Assembly (NCBI GenBank): GCA_019745775.1
Contig: JAIESR010000013.1
Coordinates: 1-64,000, forward strand
Direction: 5' to 3'
DNA: 64,000 nucleotides
From: Xanthobacteraceae bacterium
GTDB taxonomy: Bacteria > Pseudomonadota > Alphaproteobacteria > Rhizobiales > Xanthobacteraceae
Below are positions 37,776-46,420 of this stretch, piece after piece. The notes beneath the pieces were generated by a model, which saw only the letters and a program-made list of their open reading frames with translations, had not been told where the DNA came from and searched no databases. A program made the position numbers and the translations under genes. Within the stretch, counting starts at the first letter, position 1. Every line of letters begins with the position of its first letter.

Positions 37776-37794
37776 AAAACCGGAATCGGTTTTT
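37776..37794 (+). terminator. Terminator after the VtlR-like gene
   Basis: AAAACCG (37776-37782), GAAT loop, CGGTTTT (37787-37793) plus one more T, 24 nt after the stop. The stem is symmetrical and may work both ways. A further hairpin with TTTTG follows at 37814-37840. Confidence 0.65.
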
Positions 37795-37902
37795 CGGCAA
37801 TATCGTGCCCAAGATGCGACGCCTGCCAGGCGCATTTTGTTCAACAATGACAGGCATTTCTCAGACTGCGACACCCGCATGGCTGGCATGCGGCTCGCCG
37901 TG

Positions 37903-37931
37903 TTGTCCGACTCGCCGTGCACCCCGATACT
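37903..37931 (+). promoter_or_regulatory. Sigma-70-type promoter of the AbcR-like sRNA
   Basis: TTGTCC (37903-37908), exactly 17 bp spacer, GATACT (37926-37931), giving a predicted start near 37938. A VtlR site, if present, should lie just upstream (37840-37900); I cannot name its consensus. Confidence 0.55.
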
Positions 37932-37937
37932 GTCCTG

Positions 37938-38067
37938 GTTGCTGCCGACGAACTGTCGCCAATCCTCCCAGATCGCGACGGAATCGTCGGTAGTTGTTCC
38001 CCTCTGGAAGGTGATGTCGGCCCCGCGCCGACAAACTGAAACCGGGCCCGTAAGGGTCCGGTTTTTT
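37938..38067 (+). ncRNA. abcR: Predicted AbcR-family (alpha-r15-like) trans-acting sRNA
   Basis: Unannotated transcript of about 130 nt between the VtlR-like gene and the repeat at 38172. SL1: CCGACG (37945-37950)/CGTCGG (37985-37990) plus CTGTCGC (37953-37959)/GCGACGG (37975-37981), presenting CCTCCCA (37964-37970) in a 15-nt loop. The single-stranded linker carries TTCCCCTC (37997-38004), a second anti-Shine-Dalgarno motif. SL2 is GTCGGC (38016-38021)/GCCGAC (38027-38032), loop CCCGC. SL3 is a terminator. AbcR sRNAs share this design: two anti-SD motifs M1 and M2 that block translation of ABC-transporter mRNAs with Hfq. Seen: the structures and promoter. Known: abcR2 flanks vtlR in Brucella. 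Inferred: identity and targets. No sensible ORF lies on this strand here. Confidence 0.72.
38040..38067 (+). terminator. Rho-independent terminator of the AbcR-like sRNA
   Basis: A 10-bp stem AACCGGGCCC/GGGTCCGGTT (one G-U), a GTAA tetraloop and a run of six T (38062-38067). It cannot belong to the LysR gene, which already has its own terminator at 37776, so it marks a separate transcript. Confidence 0.85.
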
Positions 38068-38171
38068 CTGGCGGCGTTCACCGACTGCACGCTCGGCGAT
38101 GGGGAATTCCACGTCCCCGCGTTCGTAGCGTCGTATTAGAGCACTCCCTGTTAAGTTGATTCGCTCCCGCT

Positions 38172-38246
38172 CGTCCCCGCGAAAGCGGGGCCGGGTTAGC
38201 TCAAGACTGGATTCCCGCGTGCGCGGGAATGAGCGGGGAAAGCCCC
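38172..38246. repeat. Intergenic palindromic repeat (REP-like), copy 2
   Basis: Three adjacent palindromes: CCCCGC/GCGGGG with GAAA loop (38175-38190), ATTCCCGCG/CGCGGGAAT (38211-38230) and CGGGG/CCCCG (38233-38246). The first two halves match the copy at 32032-32095. It lies between the sRNA and the aldehyde dehydrogenase 3' end and may also act as that operon's terminator on the minus strand. Confidence 0.6.
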
Positions 38247-38264
38247 GTTTCAGGTCGGAACCAC

Positions 38265-39761
38265 TTAGTGCCCGCTGCGCCGCTTCAGGTTCACGTGGAT
38301 GTTCTTTTCGCGCGTGAAGCGGATCAACTCCTCGATGCACTCCTCGCGGCCGACGCCGGACTGCTTGTAGCCGCCGAACGGCGCGCCGAGGAAATGCTTC
38401 GACACCTCGTTGATCCAGACATAGCCGGCCTCGACCGCCGCGGCGGTGCGATGCGCGGTCGCGAGGTCGTTGGTCCAGATCGAGCAGGTGAGCCCGTACT
38501 CGACCTGGTTCACCTGCGCGAGCATGTCGGCCTCGTCCTTCCACTTGAACACGGAGAGCACCGGCCCGAAGATCTCCTCCTTGCCGATGCGCATGTTCAT
38601 GTTCACGTCGGCGAAGATCGTCGGCTCGACGAACAGGCCCTTGGCGAGCTTCGGATCGTCCGGCCGCTTGCCGCCTGAAACCAGGCGGGCGCCGTCTTCC
38701 TTGCCGGCCGCGATGTACTTCAACACCCGGTCGTACTGCACCTGGTTGATGATCGAGCCCATGGTGGTGGCGGGATCGGTCGGGTCGCCGGGCTTGTAGC
38801 GCTTGATCGATTCCGTGGCGCGCCGCAGCACCTCGTCGTAGATCTTCTCGTGGATGAAGGCGCGGCTGGTCGAGCCGCAGGACTGCCCGCACCAGGTGAA
38901 GTTCATGCCGTCGATCACCGCCGCCGACACCGCCTCGAGGTCGGCGTCCGGATAGGCGATCAACGCGTTCTTGCCGCCGAGCTCGAGCAGCACCGGCTTG
39001 AGCGTATCCGACGCGGCCTTCATCACCGCGCGGCCGGTCGGCACGCTGCCGATCAGCGCCACCATCGCGACGTCCGGATGGCTGGAGAGCACCTGCCCCA
39101 CCTCGCGCCCGCCCGGCACCACGTTCCACACGCCCGGAGGCAGGATGCCGTCGATCAGCTCGGCCAGCCGCAGCGCCGAGAGCGGCGCCTGTTCCGGCGG
39201 CTTGAGCACGACGGTGTTGCCGGCGGCGAGCGGCGCGCCCGACTTGCCGGCCGCGAACATGAAGGGATGGTTGAACGGGATGATGCGCCCGACCACTCCG
39301 AGCGGCTCACGCACCGAGAAGTTGACCACATCCGGCCCCATCGGGATCGAGGCGCCCTTCATCTCGGTAACGAGGCCGGCGTAAAAGTCGAGCTGCGCCG
39401 CGCCGGCGTTGGCGTCGCGCACCATCTCGGCATAGGGATTGCCGCAGTCGGCGGCGTCGAGCATCGCGAGCTCCTCGCCGTTCTTGCGCAGCACGTCGGC
39501 GATGGCGCGCAGCATCCTGGCCCGCTCAAGCGGCGGTACCCGCCGCCACTCCTTGAATGCGGCCTTGGCGGCGGCAATCGCCGCTTCGGCATCGGCGACG
39601 GTGCCGTCGACAACCTTGCCGAGCGCCTCGCCCGAGCCGGGCGCGGTGACGTCGGCATAGCGCGCGGTCGCGGGCTTCTGCCACTTGCCGGCGTAGTAGG
39701 GATCGCGGTGGGTGGGCAGCTTCAACGACTGCGCGGGCCTGGTGGCGGTTGCGACGGACAT
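38265..39761 (-). CDS. Aldehyde dehydrogenase
   Basis: 498-aa NAD(P)-dependent aldehyde dehydrogenase. Catalytic Cys295 in CGQSCGSTSR, general-base Glu260 in LLELGGKNA, oxyanion Asn164 in IPFNHPFMFA, and cofactor loop GSVPTGRAVM. The C-terminal oligomerisation segment is GAPFGGYKQSGVGRE. ATG 39761 has AGGAGGT 5 nt upstream. It is the last gene of a binding protein-ATPase-permease-permease-ALDH operon (23 bp after the permease), so it probably oxidises an aldehyde derived from the imported compound. Betaine-aldehyde or hydroxymuconic-semialdehyde dehydrogenase is possible. Confidence 0.95.
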   Translation of the reverse strand: MSVATATRPAQSLKLPTHRDPYYAGKWQKPATARYADVTAPGSGEALGKVVDGTVADAEAAIAAAKAAFKEWRRVPPLERARMLRAIADVLRKNGEELAMLDAADCGNPYAEMVRDANAGAAQLDFYAGLVTEMKGASIPMGPDVVNFSVREPLGVVGRIIPFNHPFMFAAGKSGAPLAAGNTVVLKPPEQAPLSALRLAELIDGILPPGVWNVVPGGREVGQVLSSHPDVAMVALIGSVPTGRAVMKAASDTLKPVLLELGGKNALIAYPDADLEAVSAAVIDGMNFTWCGQSCGSTSRAFIHEKIYDEVLRRATESIKRYKPGDPTDPATTMGSIINQVQYDRVLKYIAAGKEDGARLVSGGKRPDDPKLAKGLFVEPTIFADVNMNMRIGKEEIFGPVLSVFKWKDEADMLAQVNQVEYGLTCSIWTNDLATAHRTAAAVEAGYVWINEVSKHFLGAPFGGYKQSGVGREECIEELIRFTREKNIHVNLKRRSGH

Positions 39762-39784
39762 GGGTCACCTCCTCACGAAACGCG

Positions 39785-40585
39785 TTACGAACGCCTGATG
39801 CTGTCGAGCCCTCCCAGGCGCCCGATCAGCGCATTGGCCCCGATCGCGATCACGAACAGCACGATCAGCAGCGAATACATCTGCGGCATGTTGAACAGCG
39901 TATAAGCCTGGATCACCAGGAAGCCGATGCCGCGGTTCGACAGCTTGGTCTCGGCAAGCAGCGTGCCGATCAGGCAAACGCCGAGGCCGAGCCGCAACCC
40001 GTTGATGATCGGATGCCGCATCGCCGGCATGTAGATCTTGGTCACCATCTGCCAGGTGTTGGCGCGGAAACTCCGCCCGACGCGGATCAAGACCTTGTCG
40101 ATCTCGCGCATGCCGCCGGCGACGTTGAGCGCGACCGGGAAGAAGCAGGAGATCGCGCCCATCGCGATCTTCGAGCCCGGACCGACGCCGAACCACATGA
40201 TCATCACCGGGAAGAAGATGATCTTCGGGCAGGGGCCGAGGTAGTAGAGGAACGGCTCATAGGCGCGCTGCATCAGCTTCGAGCCGCCGATCAGGATGCC
40301 GACCGCAAGCCCCGCCACGCCGCCGATCGCCATCCCGATGGCGATCTCGTAGAACGTCGCGTAGAGGTGCACGTAGAAGGTCGGGTCGGCGAGCGTCTCA
40401 TAGAGCGCATGGCCGATCGCGACCAGCGACGGCACGACGTCGCGATAGAGCCAGCCCGAGCGGGCGAGCCCTTCCCATGCAAGCAGCACCGTGACGATGA
40501 TGAAGATGCGCAGCGCCGTGACCGGATGCTCGCGCACCCAGCTCGGCGCCAGGCTCGGTGCGCTCAACCTGCCGGTCTCAGCCAT
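39785..40585 (-). CDS. ABC transporter permease (SsuC/TauC type) 2
   Basis: 266-aa inner-membrane permease with about six helices. The ATPase-contact EAA loop is around YEPFLYYLGPCPKIIFFPV and GRSFRANTWQMVTKIYMPAM. It resembles the permeases of nitrate/taurine/alkanesulfonate importers. ATG 40585 lies 22 bp inside the preceding permease gene, implying coupled translation and a heterodimeric pore. Confidence 0.9.
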   Translation of the reverse strand: MAETGRLSAPSLAPSWVREHPVTALRIFIIVTVLLAWEGLARSGWLYRDVVPSLVAIGHALYETLADPTFYVHLYATFYEIAIGMAIGGVAGLAVGILIGGSKLMQRAYEPFLYYLGPCPKIIFFPVMIMWFGVGPGSKIAMGAISCFFPVALNVAGGMREIDKVLIRVGRSFRANTWQMVTKIYMPAMRHPIINGLRLGLGVCLIGTLLAETKLSNRGIGFLVIQAYTLFNMPQMYSLLIVLFVIAIGANALIGRLGGLDSIRRS

Positions 40586-41337
40586 CGCTCAAGCCTTTCG
40601 GTCAGCGCAAAGACGATGATGCTCACCAGGATGACAAAACAGATCGCGGCATAGGTGCCGGCGAGGTCGTAGCGCTCGGCGAGCTCGTTGATGAGCTGGC
40701 CGAGGCCGCCGAAATTGATCAGGTATTCAACGCCGACGATGTTGATCAGCGCGAAGATCAGTCCGAGCCGCATGCCGACAAAGATGGTCGGCAGCGCCGC
40801 CGGGAACAGGATCTTCCAGAACTGCTGCGAGCGCGTGAGGTTGAAGCTCCTGCCCACGTTGATGAGCACCCGGCGGGTGCCGCTGAGCCCTTCGAGCGTC
40901 TTGAGGATGATCGGCGCGAGCCCCGCGGTGAAGCCCATCATCACGATGGTGGTGGCGTTGCGCCCGAAGATCACGAGATAGAGCGGATACATCAGCACCA
41001 GCGGCGCGGCCGCGATCGCCGCCACCCAGGTCTCGGTCGCGCGCCGGAGCAAAGTGAACTGGTAGAGCAGCACCCCTCCGGCCACGCCGAAGATCGTGAC
41101 CAGGACGCTGGCGGCGAGCGCCTCGAGCGCGGTCTGGGTGAAGCGCGCGAGGACATGCTCCTCCATGATCACGCGCGGGAACGCACCAATGACGTCGCTC
41201 GGCGGGGGAATGATGAAGCGATTGAGGATGTCCGCATAGACCAGGAACTCGACGGCGATGACGAATGCCGCGAACGACCCGAGCCCCAGCACGGCCGGGA
41301 AATAGCGGCGCTGGCTGAACGGGACCGGCCGGGTCAT
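40564..41337 (-). CDS. ABC transporter permease (SsuC/TauC type) 1
   Basis: 257-aa permease partner with about six membrane segments (AVLGLGSFAAFVIAVEFLVY, LAASVLVTIFGVAGGVLLY and others) and the EAA-like loop GRSFNLTRSQQFWKILFPAA. Its ATG at 41337 overlaps the ATPase gene end by 4 bp (ATGA). Two different permease genes in one such operon are common in importers for aromatic or sulfonated compounds. Confidence 0.9.
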   Translation of the reverse strand: MTRPVPFSQRRYFPAVLGLGSFAAFVIAVEFLVYADILNRFIIPPPSDVIGAFPRVIMEEHVLARFTQTALEALAASVLVTIFGVAGGVLLYQFTLLRRATETWVAAIAAAPLVLMYPLYLVIFGRNATTIVMMGFTAGLAPIILKTLEGLSGTRRVLINVGRSFNLTRSQQFWKILFPAALPTIFVGMRLGLIFALINIVGVEYLINFGGLGQLINELAERYDLAGTYAAICFVILVSIIVFALTERLERWLRPAG

Positions 41338-42203
41338 GGCGGCGCGCCGGCGCCGCCGCGCAGCTTGCGGCTCTCGTCCTCGACGAGGCCGCGCGTCGCT
41401 TCCTCGCGCAGGTCGCTCCAGATCTGCGCGACATAGCGGCCGAACGCCTCGCTCGACACGATCTCGGAGGTGCGCGGCCGTGGCAGGTCGATCTCGACGA
41501 TGCGCTTCACCTTCCCGGGCCGGTAGGTCATGACCATGATGCGGTCGGATAGCTGCACCGCCTCGGTGATGTTGTGGGTGATCAGCAGCGTGGTTTGCTT
41601 GAGCTCCTGCTGGATCTGTAAGACCTTGTCGCCGAGCAGGAGCCGCGTCTGCTCGTCGAGCGCGGCGAACGGCTCGTCCATCAGCATGATCTTGGGCTGC
41701 GCCGCCAGCGTTCGCGCCATCGACACGCGCTGGCGCATGCCGCCGGAGAGTTCGGCCGGAAACCGCCGCTCGAATCCGTCGAGGCCGACCAGCGACACAA
41801 AGTGCCGGGCGCGGTCGTAGCGCTCGCTCTTGGGCAGGCCGGCGATCTCGAGCGGGAACGCCACATTGTCGATCACCGAGCGCCAGGGGAAGGTCGACTC
41901 CTCCTGGAAGATCATCCCGATCGACGGGTGCGGGCCGTCGACGGTCTCGCCCGCGACGCGCACGGTGCCGTCATAGCCGTCAAGCAGGCCGCCGATGATG
42001 TTGAACAGCGTCGACTTGCCGCAACCCGACGGGCCGATCACGCCGAAGAACTCGCCCGGCCGCACCGACAGCGACACGTTGTCGACCGCCGTGAGCACGC
42101 CGTCCGGCGTCTCGAACTGCTTGACGATATTGTCGACGGTCAGGATCGGCTCCGCCGTTGCGGCGCCGGGCATGCGTCCAGACGGCATCGCAACCACGGT
42201 CAT
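41334..42203 (-). CDS. ABC transporter ATP-binding protein (SsuB/TauB type)
   Basis: 289-aa ATPase: Walker A GPSGCGKST (residues 57-65), Q-loop GMIFQEESTFPWR, signature LSGGMRQRVSMART, Walker B IMLMDEPFAALDEQ, switch His in LLITHNITEAVQL. ATG 42203 is preferred; a GTG at 42215 abuts the SD GGGGAG. It is cotranscribed with the binding protein (110 bp upstream) and two permeases. Substrate unknown. Confidence 0.94.
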   Translation of the reverse strand: MTVVAMPSGRMPGAATAEPILTVDNIVKQFETPDGVLTAVDNVSLSVRPGEFFGVIGPSGCGKSTLFNIIGGLLDGYDGTVRVAGETVDGPHPSIGMIFQEESTFPWRSVIDNVAFPLEIAGLPKSERYDRARHFVSLVGLDGFERRFPAELSGGMRQRVSMARTLAAQPKIMLMDEPFAALDEQTRLLLGDKVLQIQQELKQTTLLITHNITEAVQLSDRIMVMTYRPGKVKRIVEIDLPRPRTSEIVSSEAFGRYVAQIWSDLREEATRGLVEDESRKLRGGAGAPP

Positions 42204-42313
42204 GAATGGCGTCACTCCCCACCCGTCAGCTTGTCACGTCCTGCCAGATTTGCACCAGCATAGCACGGCGTGGCGGAGTTGGCACGGCAGCGGTCGCGCA
42301 ACGGACCCCATCC

Positions 42314-43270
42314 TCATTTCAGGATCTGTATCAATTCAGCGAGTTGGTCCTTGGTCAACGGCTGCTGCAGAAACCTTGCAACAACGCCGTCCGCCATCTG
42401 CGACTCCAGCCCCGTCATGCGGTCGGGGGAAAGCGCGTCTTTCGGATAGAATTCGTCGCGCACCCGAAGAGCTCTCGACTCCGGGATTTTCAATGTCTCG
42501 GCGTAAAGTTTAGCCGCCTGGGGACCCGAATACATCCAGTCCAGGGATTCGCGATAGGCTTGCATGAAACGCGTCACAGCGTCACGCCGTTTGCGCAATG
42601 TGTTCAGATTGACAATGTGAACCCGGACCGTCTGGTCTGCGGTCGACGGCGCGTCGCTCCCTCGACCGACGATACGTATCCGCCCCTCCTCGACGGCATT
42701 GAGGGCGAACGGCGGCGAAGCCCAGCCGATGTCGATTTGACCCGATATGACTTGCGTGAAGGTGGCAGCGGGCCCGCCGGTCGCCACGGCTTTCGCCCCG
42801 TCGAGTTTGAAGTGCTTGATGAAGCCCGCCACCATGTTTTGTGTCGACGCTCCGACCGTCGAAAATGCGATCGTTTTTCCTTTGGCGTCGGCAAGGCTCT
42901 GCACCGGCGACGACGACAACACGTACCAATAGACGTCGCCCGCGCCGGTAACCGAAGCCGAGATGATCCGGATCGGCGCTCCTTTCGAAAACGCGCCCAT
43001 GGCCCCGATCGTGCCGACGCCGATCCCGATGTCGACGCTCCCGGAGATCACGGCCTGCAGCGTTTCGCCGCCCCCTTGAGTCCCGAGTATGTCTAGCGTG
43101 AGTCCTTTCGCCTTGAAGAAACCCATTCGCTGGCCGAGCGCGGGAGCCTGGTTCTCCCAGTTGTCCTTCTGGCCCATGGCGAGCTTGAAACTATCCTGGG
43201 CGACCGCGCGCTCGGCGCAGACACTGACCGCTGCGGCAAGCGCTGCGGCGGCAATCCTGAAGTGCCACAT
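42314..43270 (-). CDS. ABC transporter substrate-binding protein (NMT1/SsuA type)
   Basis: 318-aa periplasmic protein. It has a signal peptide (FRIAAAALAAAVSVCAERAVA), then the NMT1/SsuA-like pattern QRMGFFKAKGLTLDI, GSVDIGIGVGTIGAMGA and GQIDIGWASPPFALNA. ATG 43270 has AGGAGA upstream. It is the first gene of the operon and lies divergently from the ThDP-enzyme gene 175 bp away, so both are probably controlled together. The family binds taurine, sulfonates, pyrimidine precursors or aromatic acids; the ligand here is not readable. Confidence 0.88.
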   Translation of the reverse strand: MWHFRIAAAALAAAVSVCAERAVAQDSFKLAMGQKDNWENQAPALGQRMGFFKAKGLTLDILGTQGGGETLQAVISGSVDIGIGVGTIGAMGAFSKGAPIRIISASVTGAGDVYWYVLSSSPVQSLADAKGKTIAFSTVGASTQNMVAGFIKHFKLDGAKAVATGGPAATFTQVISGQIDIGWASPPFALNAVEEGRIRIVGRGSDAPSTADQTVRVHIVNLNTLRKRRDAVTRFMQAYRESLDWMYSGPQAAKLYAETLKIPESRALRVRDEFYPKDALSPDRMTGLESQMADGVVARFLQQPLTKDQLAELIQILK

Positions 43271-43302
43271 GGCGGTCTCCTGTGTCGGTCCCTGCGAAGA
43301 GC

Positions 43303-43324
43303 GACCGGTACATTCCGTTCGGTC
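43303..43324. promoter_or_regulatory. Inverted repeat in the divergent promoter region
   Basis: GACCG (43303-43307) and CGGTC (43320-43324) with a 12-nt spacer, between the binding-protein gene and the ThDP-enzyme gene. It could be an operator for the nearby LysR regulator. Weak evidence. Confidence 0.3.
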
Positions 43325-43445
43325 ATGATCCGTAACAAGAACACTTTTCTTATAGCTCCCCGATGGGAATCGTATTGGACGCGCCGGCATGGTTCGAACG
43401 ATGGTGCCCGGCGGTTGAACCACCCTGCCCTTGCGGAGCATCACG

Positions 43446-45272
43446 ATGGGAGCGGACGTCGACGTTGTGGGCGACAAAGATGCGGCGGCCGATGACCTCG
43501 GGACGCTACCGGAGCGACCGGTCCCGCAATTGTCACGCAACGTCGAATACGGCAGCGACGCCGTCGCCGACGTTCTGAGGCAACTGGACCTGCCGTTTAT
43601 CGCGATCAATCCAGGTGCAAGCTTTCGCGGCCTTCACGACAGCCTCGTCAACCATCTGGGCAACACCCGACCCCGGCTGTTGCTGTGCCTTCATGAAGAA
43701 CATGCGGTCGCGATCGCCCACGGCTTCGCCAAGGTCACCGGCCGTCCGATGGCGGCGGTCGTCCATGCCAACGTCGGCCTCATGCACGCCTCGATGGCGA
43801 TTGACAACGCGTGGTGTGATCGGGCGCCGATTCTGGTGCTCGGCGCGACCGGACCGGTCGATGCGGCGCAACGCCGGCCGTGGATCGACTGGATCCACAC
43901 CAGCGCCGACCAAGGCGCCCTGGTGCGCAACTATGTCAAGTGGGACAACCAACCCGCGTCCATTCCGGCGGCGCGCGAGGCGCTGTTCCGCGCGGCTCAG
44001 ATCGCGGCCACCGCGCCGGCCGGGCCGGTCTACGTGAATTTGGATGCGACACTTCAGGAGTCGCGTCTGGACCACCCCTTGGCGCAAGCGGATGCCGGCC
44101 GCTTTGCGGTTCCGTTGCCCAGCGATCCCAATCCAGCGCTGGTAGCGAGGGCGGTAAGTCTCATCGGGCGGGCACGCCGCCCGGTCATAATGGCAGGACG
44201 CGTGACGCGCTCGGTCGACGGTTGGAACCAGCGCATCACCTTGGCCGAAACCATCAAAAGCCGGGTCCTGACTGACTTGAAATCGGCCGCCGCGTTCCCG
44301 ACCGACCATCCGCTGCATGCATCCGCGCCCGGTCTTTTCCCGCGCCCGGAGGCGCTCGCCGTCATCCGCGACGCTGACTTGATCATAGCCCTCGATTGGA
44401 CCGACCTCGGCGGCACGCTGGCCGCCGCCTATGGTCGGGCATGGCCTGACGTTCCGGTCATCCACGCGTCCCTCGACCCGCTGTCCCACAATGGCTGGAG
44501 CATGGACCACCAGGCTCTGCCGGCCGTCGATGTGAACTTTCTCAACGATCCGGATGTGGTGGTCGCCCGCCTGTTGCAGGTACTCACCCCGGATGCCGGG
44601 AGGCCGACACCGCCCATGCGGCCCTCGGCGGGGGCGGCGCAGGCGCCGAAAAAAAATGCTGCCCTGGATGTGCGCAGATTGGGGCTCGCGCTGCGGGAGG
44701 CATGCGGCAGTCGTGACGTCTGTCTGGCGCGGCTGCCCTTGTCTTGGGAAGGCGACGTCTGGCCGTTCCGCCATCCCCTGGATTATCTCGGCTATGACGG
44801 AGGCGGCGGCATCGGATCGGGACCGGGAATGGCGGTCGGAGCGGCCTTGGCGCTGCGCGGCAGCGGGCGTTTGGCGGTTGCCATCTTGGGCGATGGCGAC
44901 TTCCTGATGGGCCTGACGGCCATCTGGACCGCGGTCCATTACAAGATCCCGCTACTGGTTGTCGTCGCGAACAACCGGTCGTTCTTCAACGACGAGATGC
45001 ACCAGGACCGCGTCGCCGGCGAGCGCGGGCGGCCGCGCGACAATCGCTGGATCGGACAACGGATGGTGGATCCGGAACTGCAAATCGCCAAGCTGGCGGA
45101 TGGCCAGGGCGCGAAAGCGTTCGGTCCCGTGACGGAAGCCGCCACCCTCCCGTCCGTGTTTCGCGACGCCATCGCGAGCGTCGACGCCGGCGGCGTCGCC
45201 GTGGTCGACGTCCGGGTTGAGCCGGACGTCACGCTTGCCATGCCGGCGGCGGTTGCGCGCAGCGGACGATAG
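43446..45272 (+). CDS. ThDP-dependent enzyme (acetolactate synthase / benzoylformate decarboxylase-like)
   Basis: 608-aa thiamine-diphosphate enzyme. The N-terminal pyrimidine-binding domain has the catalytic Glu in LLCLHEEHAVAIAHGFAK, the middle domain follows, and the C-terminal pyrophosphate domain has the ThDP-Mg motif GDGDFLMG ending near NNRSFFND. ATG 43446 has GGAG 9 nt upstream. It is divergent from the ABC importer operon and converges on the LysR gene, so it belongs to the same catabolic region. Decarboxylation of a 2-oxo acid to an aldehyde, which the neighbouring aldehyde dehydrogenase could oxidise, is an inference. Confidence 0.88.
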   Translation: MGADVDVVGDKDAAADDLGTLPERPVPQLSRNVEYGSDAVADVLRQLDLPFIAINPGASFRGLHDSLVNHLGNTRPRLLLCLHEEHAVAIAHGFAKVTGRPMAAVVHANVGLMHASMAIDNAWCDRAPILVLGATGPVDAAQRRPWIDWIHTSADQGALVRNYVKWDNQPASIPAAREALFRAAQIAATAPAGPVYVNLDATLQESRLDHPLAQADAGRFAVPLPSDPNPALVARAVSLIGRARRPVIMAGRVTRSVDGWNQRITLAETIKSRVLTDLKSAAAFPTDHPLHASAPGLFPRPEALAVIRDADLIIALDWTDLGGTLAAAYGRAWPDVPVIHASLDPLSHNGWSMDHQALPAVDVNFLNDPDVVVARLLQVLTPDAGRPTPPMRPSAGAAQAPKKNAALDVRRLGLALREACGSRDVCLARLPLSWEGDVWPFRHPLDYLGYDGGGGIGSGPGMAVGAALALRGSGRLAVAILGDGDFLMGLTAIWTAVHYKIPLLVVVANNRSFFNDEMHQDRVAGERGRPRDNRWIGQRMVDPELQIAKLADGQGAKAFGPVTEAATLPSVFRDAIASVDAGGVAVVDVRVEPDVTLAMPAAVARSGR

Positions 45273-45297
45273 CGCGGTGGGTATTCCGGCACCCCCC

Positions 45298-46260
45298 TCA
45301 GCGCCGGGGTTTCCCACGAAGGCTTGCGGTCGCGAGCGCCCTGGGCACCCCGAGTTGGCCGTCCCGCCACGTCGCAGCGGCGACCTGCTCGATCAGCAGC
45401 GCCTTCAACATCAGTTCGGCTTTCGAAAGCTGCCTGTTCTGGCGATACACCAGAGACATGGTGCGATCGATCGCAGGCTCGACGATCCGTGTCGCGCGGA
45501 CATCGCCGCTGGCAATCTTGGCGGCGACCGCACCATAAGGCAGGATGCCGCAGCCGAGTCCCAGTTGGATCAACTCCAGTATGACCGGGACCGACTGCAT
45601 TTCGAACGGCACCTGAAATTCATGCCCATAGGTCCTGGCATACTGGTCGACCACGAGGCGCAGTCCATGGGGAGCGCCGGGCATGATCAGCGGATAACGA
45701 CAGACTTCTTCGAATGTGACGGTCGCCTCGCGTTTGCCGATGCTACTGCTTTCGACGAAGAACAATTCCTCTTGGGCGATCGGCTCTGCCACAAGACCAA
45801 AGGGCGGCTCGTCGAGGTAATAAACGACCGCGAGATCGACTCGTGCGGACCTGATCCAGTCGACCAAAGCCGAACTCAGGCCCTCAATGATCCTGAGCTG
45901 GATCGCCGGATATTCTTCAGCGCAACGCCGGATGATCCGCGCCGCAAACGCGGCATTGGTGCTCGGCGTGATCCCGACCGTGACCTCGCCTCCCGCAGTC
46001 CCGGCATGATCTCGCATCGCCTGCCTGGCATCATCGACCTCCGCGATGATGCGGCGCGCGCGCTCGACCAGCAGCAGCCCGGCCGCGGTCGGAACCACGC
46101 CGCGGCTTCGGCGTTCGAGGAGCTGCGTCTGCAGCTCGCCCTCGAGATTGCGGACCTGCAGTCCCAACGCGGGTTGAGAAATGTTGAGGGCTTCGGCGGC
46201 CCGGGTCAGGCTGCCGAGCTCCACAATTCGGGTAAAGTACCGCAGCTGCCGCACGTCCAT
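45298..46260 (-). CDS. LysR-family transcriptional regulator
   Basis: 320-aa LysR regulator: HTH with MDVRQLRYFTRIVELGSLTR and AAEALNISQPALGLQVRNLE, then the effector domain (VTVGITPSTNAAFAARII; LIQLGLGCGILPYGAVA). It resembles Nac/Cbl-type regulators of aromatic or nitrogen-related pathways. It is divergent from the class II aldolase gene, with a T-N11-A box between, and is the only regulator in the 42-52 kb catabolic region, so it likely controls it. Confidence 0.92.
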   Translation of the reverse strand: MDVRQLRYFTRIVELGSLTRAAEALNISQPALGLQVRNLEGELQTQLLERRSRGVVPTAAGLLLVERARRIIAEVDDARQAMRDHAGTAGGEVTVGITPSTNAAFAARIIRRCAEEYPAIQLRIIEGLSSALVDWIRSARVDLAVVYYLDEPPFGLVAEPIAQEELFFVESSSIGKREATVTFEEVCRYPLIMPGAPHGLRLVVDQYARTYGHEFQVPFEMQSVPVILELIQLGLGCGILPYGAVAAKIASGDVRATRIVEPAIDRTMSLVYRQNRQLSKAELMLKALLIEQVAAATWRDGQLGVPRALATASLRGKPRR

Positions 46261-46342
46261 GATCTTGACTCACGAACCGATCGCCGGTCTCGGCATCCGA
46301 TTACTGTACCATCCAATACCACCCAGCCAAAACAACAGCCTA

Positions 46343-46357
46343 TCTCTCCCATAGACA
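46343..46357. promoter_or_regulatory. LysR box (T-N11-A)
   Basis: CTAT-N7-ATAG forms a T-N11-A palindrome in the 160-bp divergent region between the LysR gene and the class II aldolase gene. This is the expected position for autoregulation and co-inducer-dependent activation. Confidence 0.5.
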
Positions 46358-46420
46358 GATTGCTCTGGTCCCGCGGATGACCGAGTCGTTTGATCCCAGC
46401 CGTCATCAACTCAGTTCGGA

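Noticed and set aside
37837-38139. A 100-codon frame across the sRNA region
   Set aside because: It runs straight through the strong terminator, has no SD, and its protein shows no family features.
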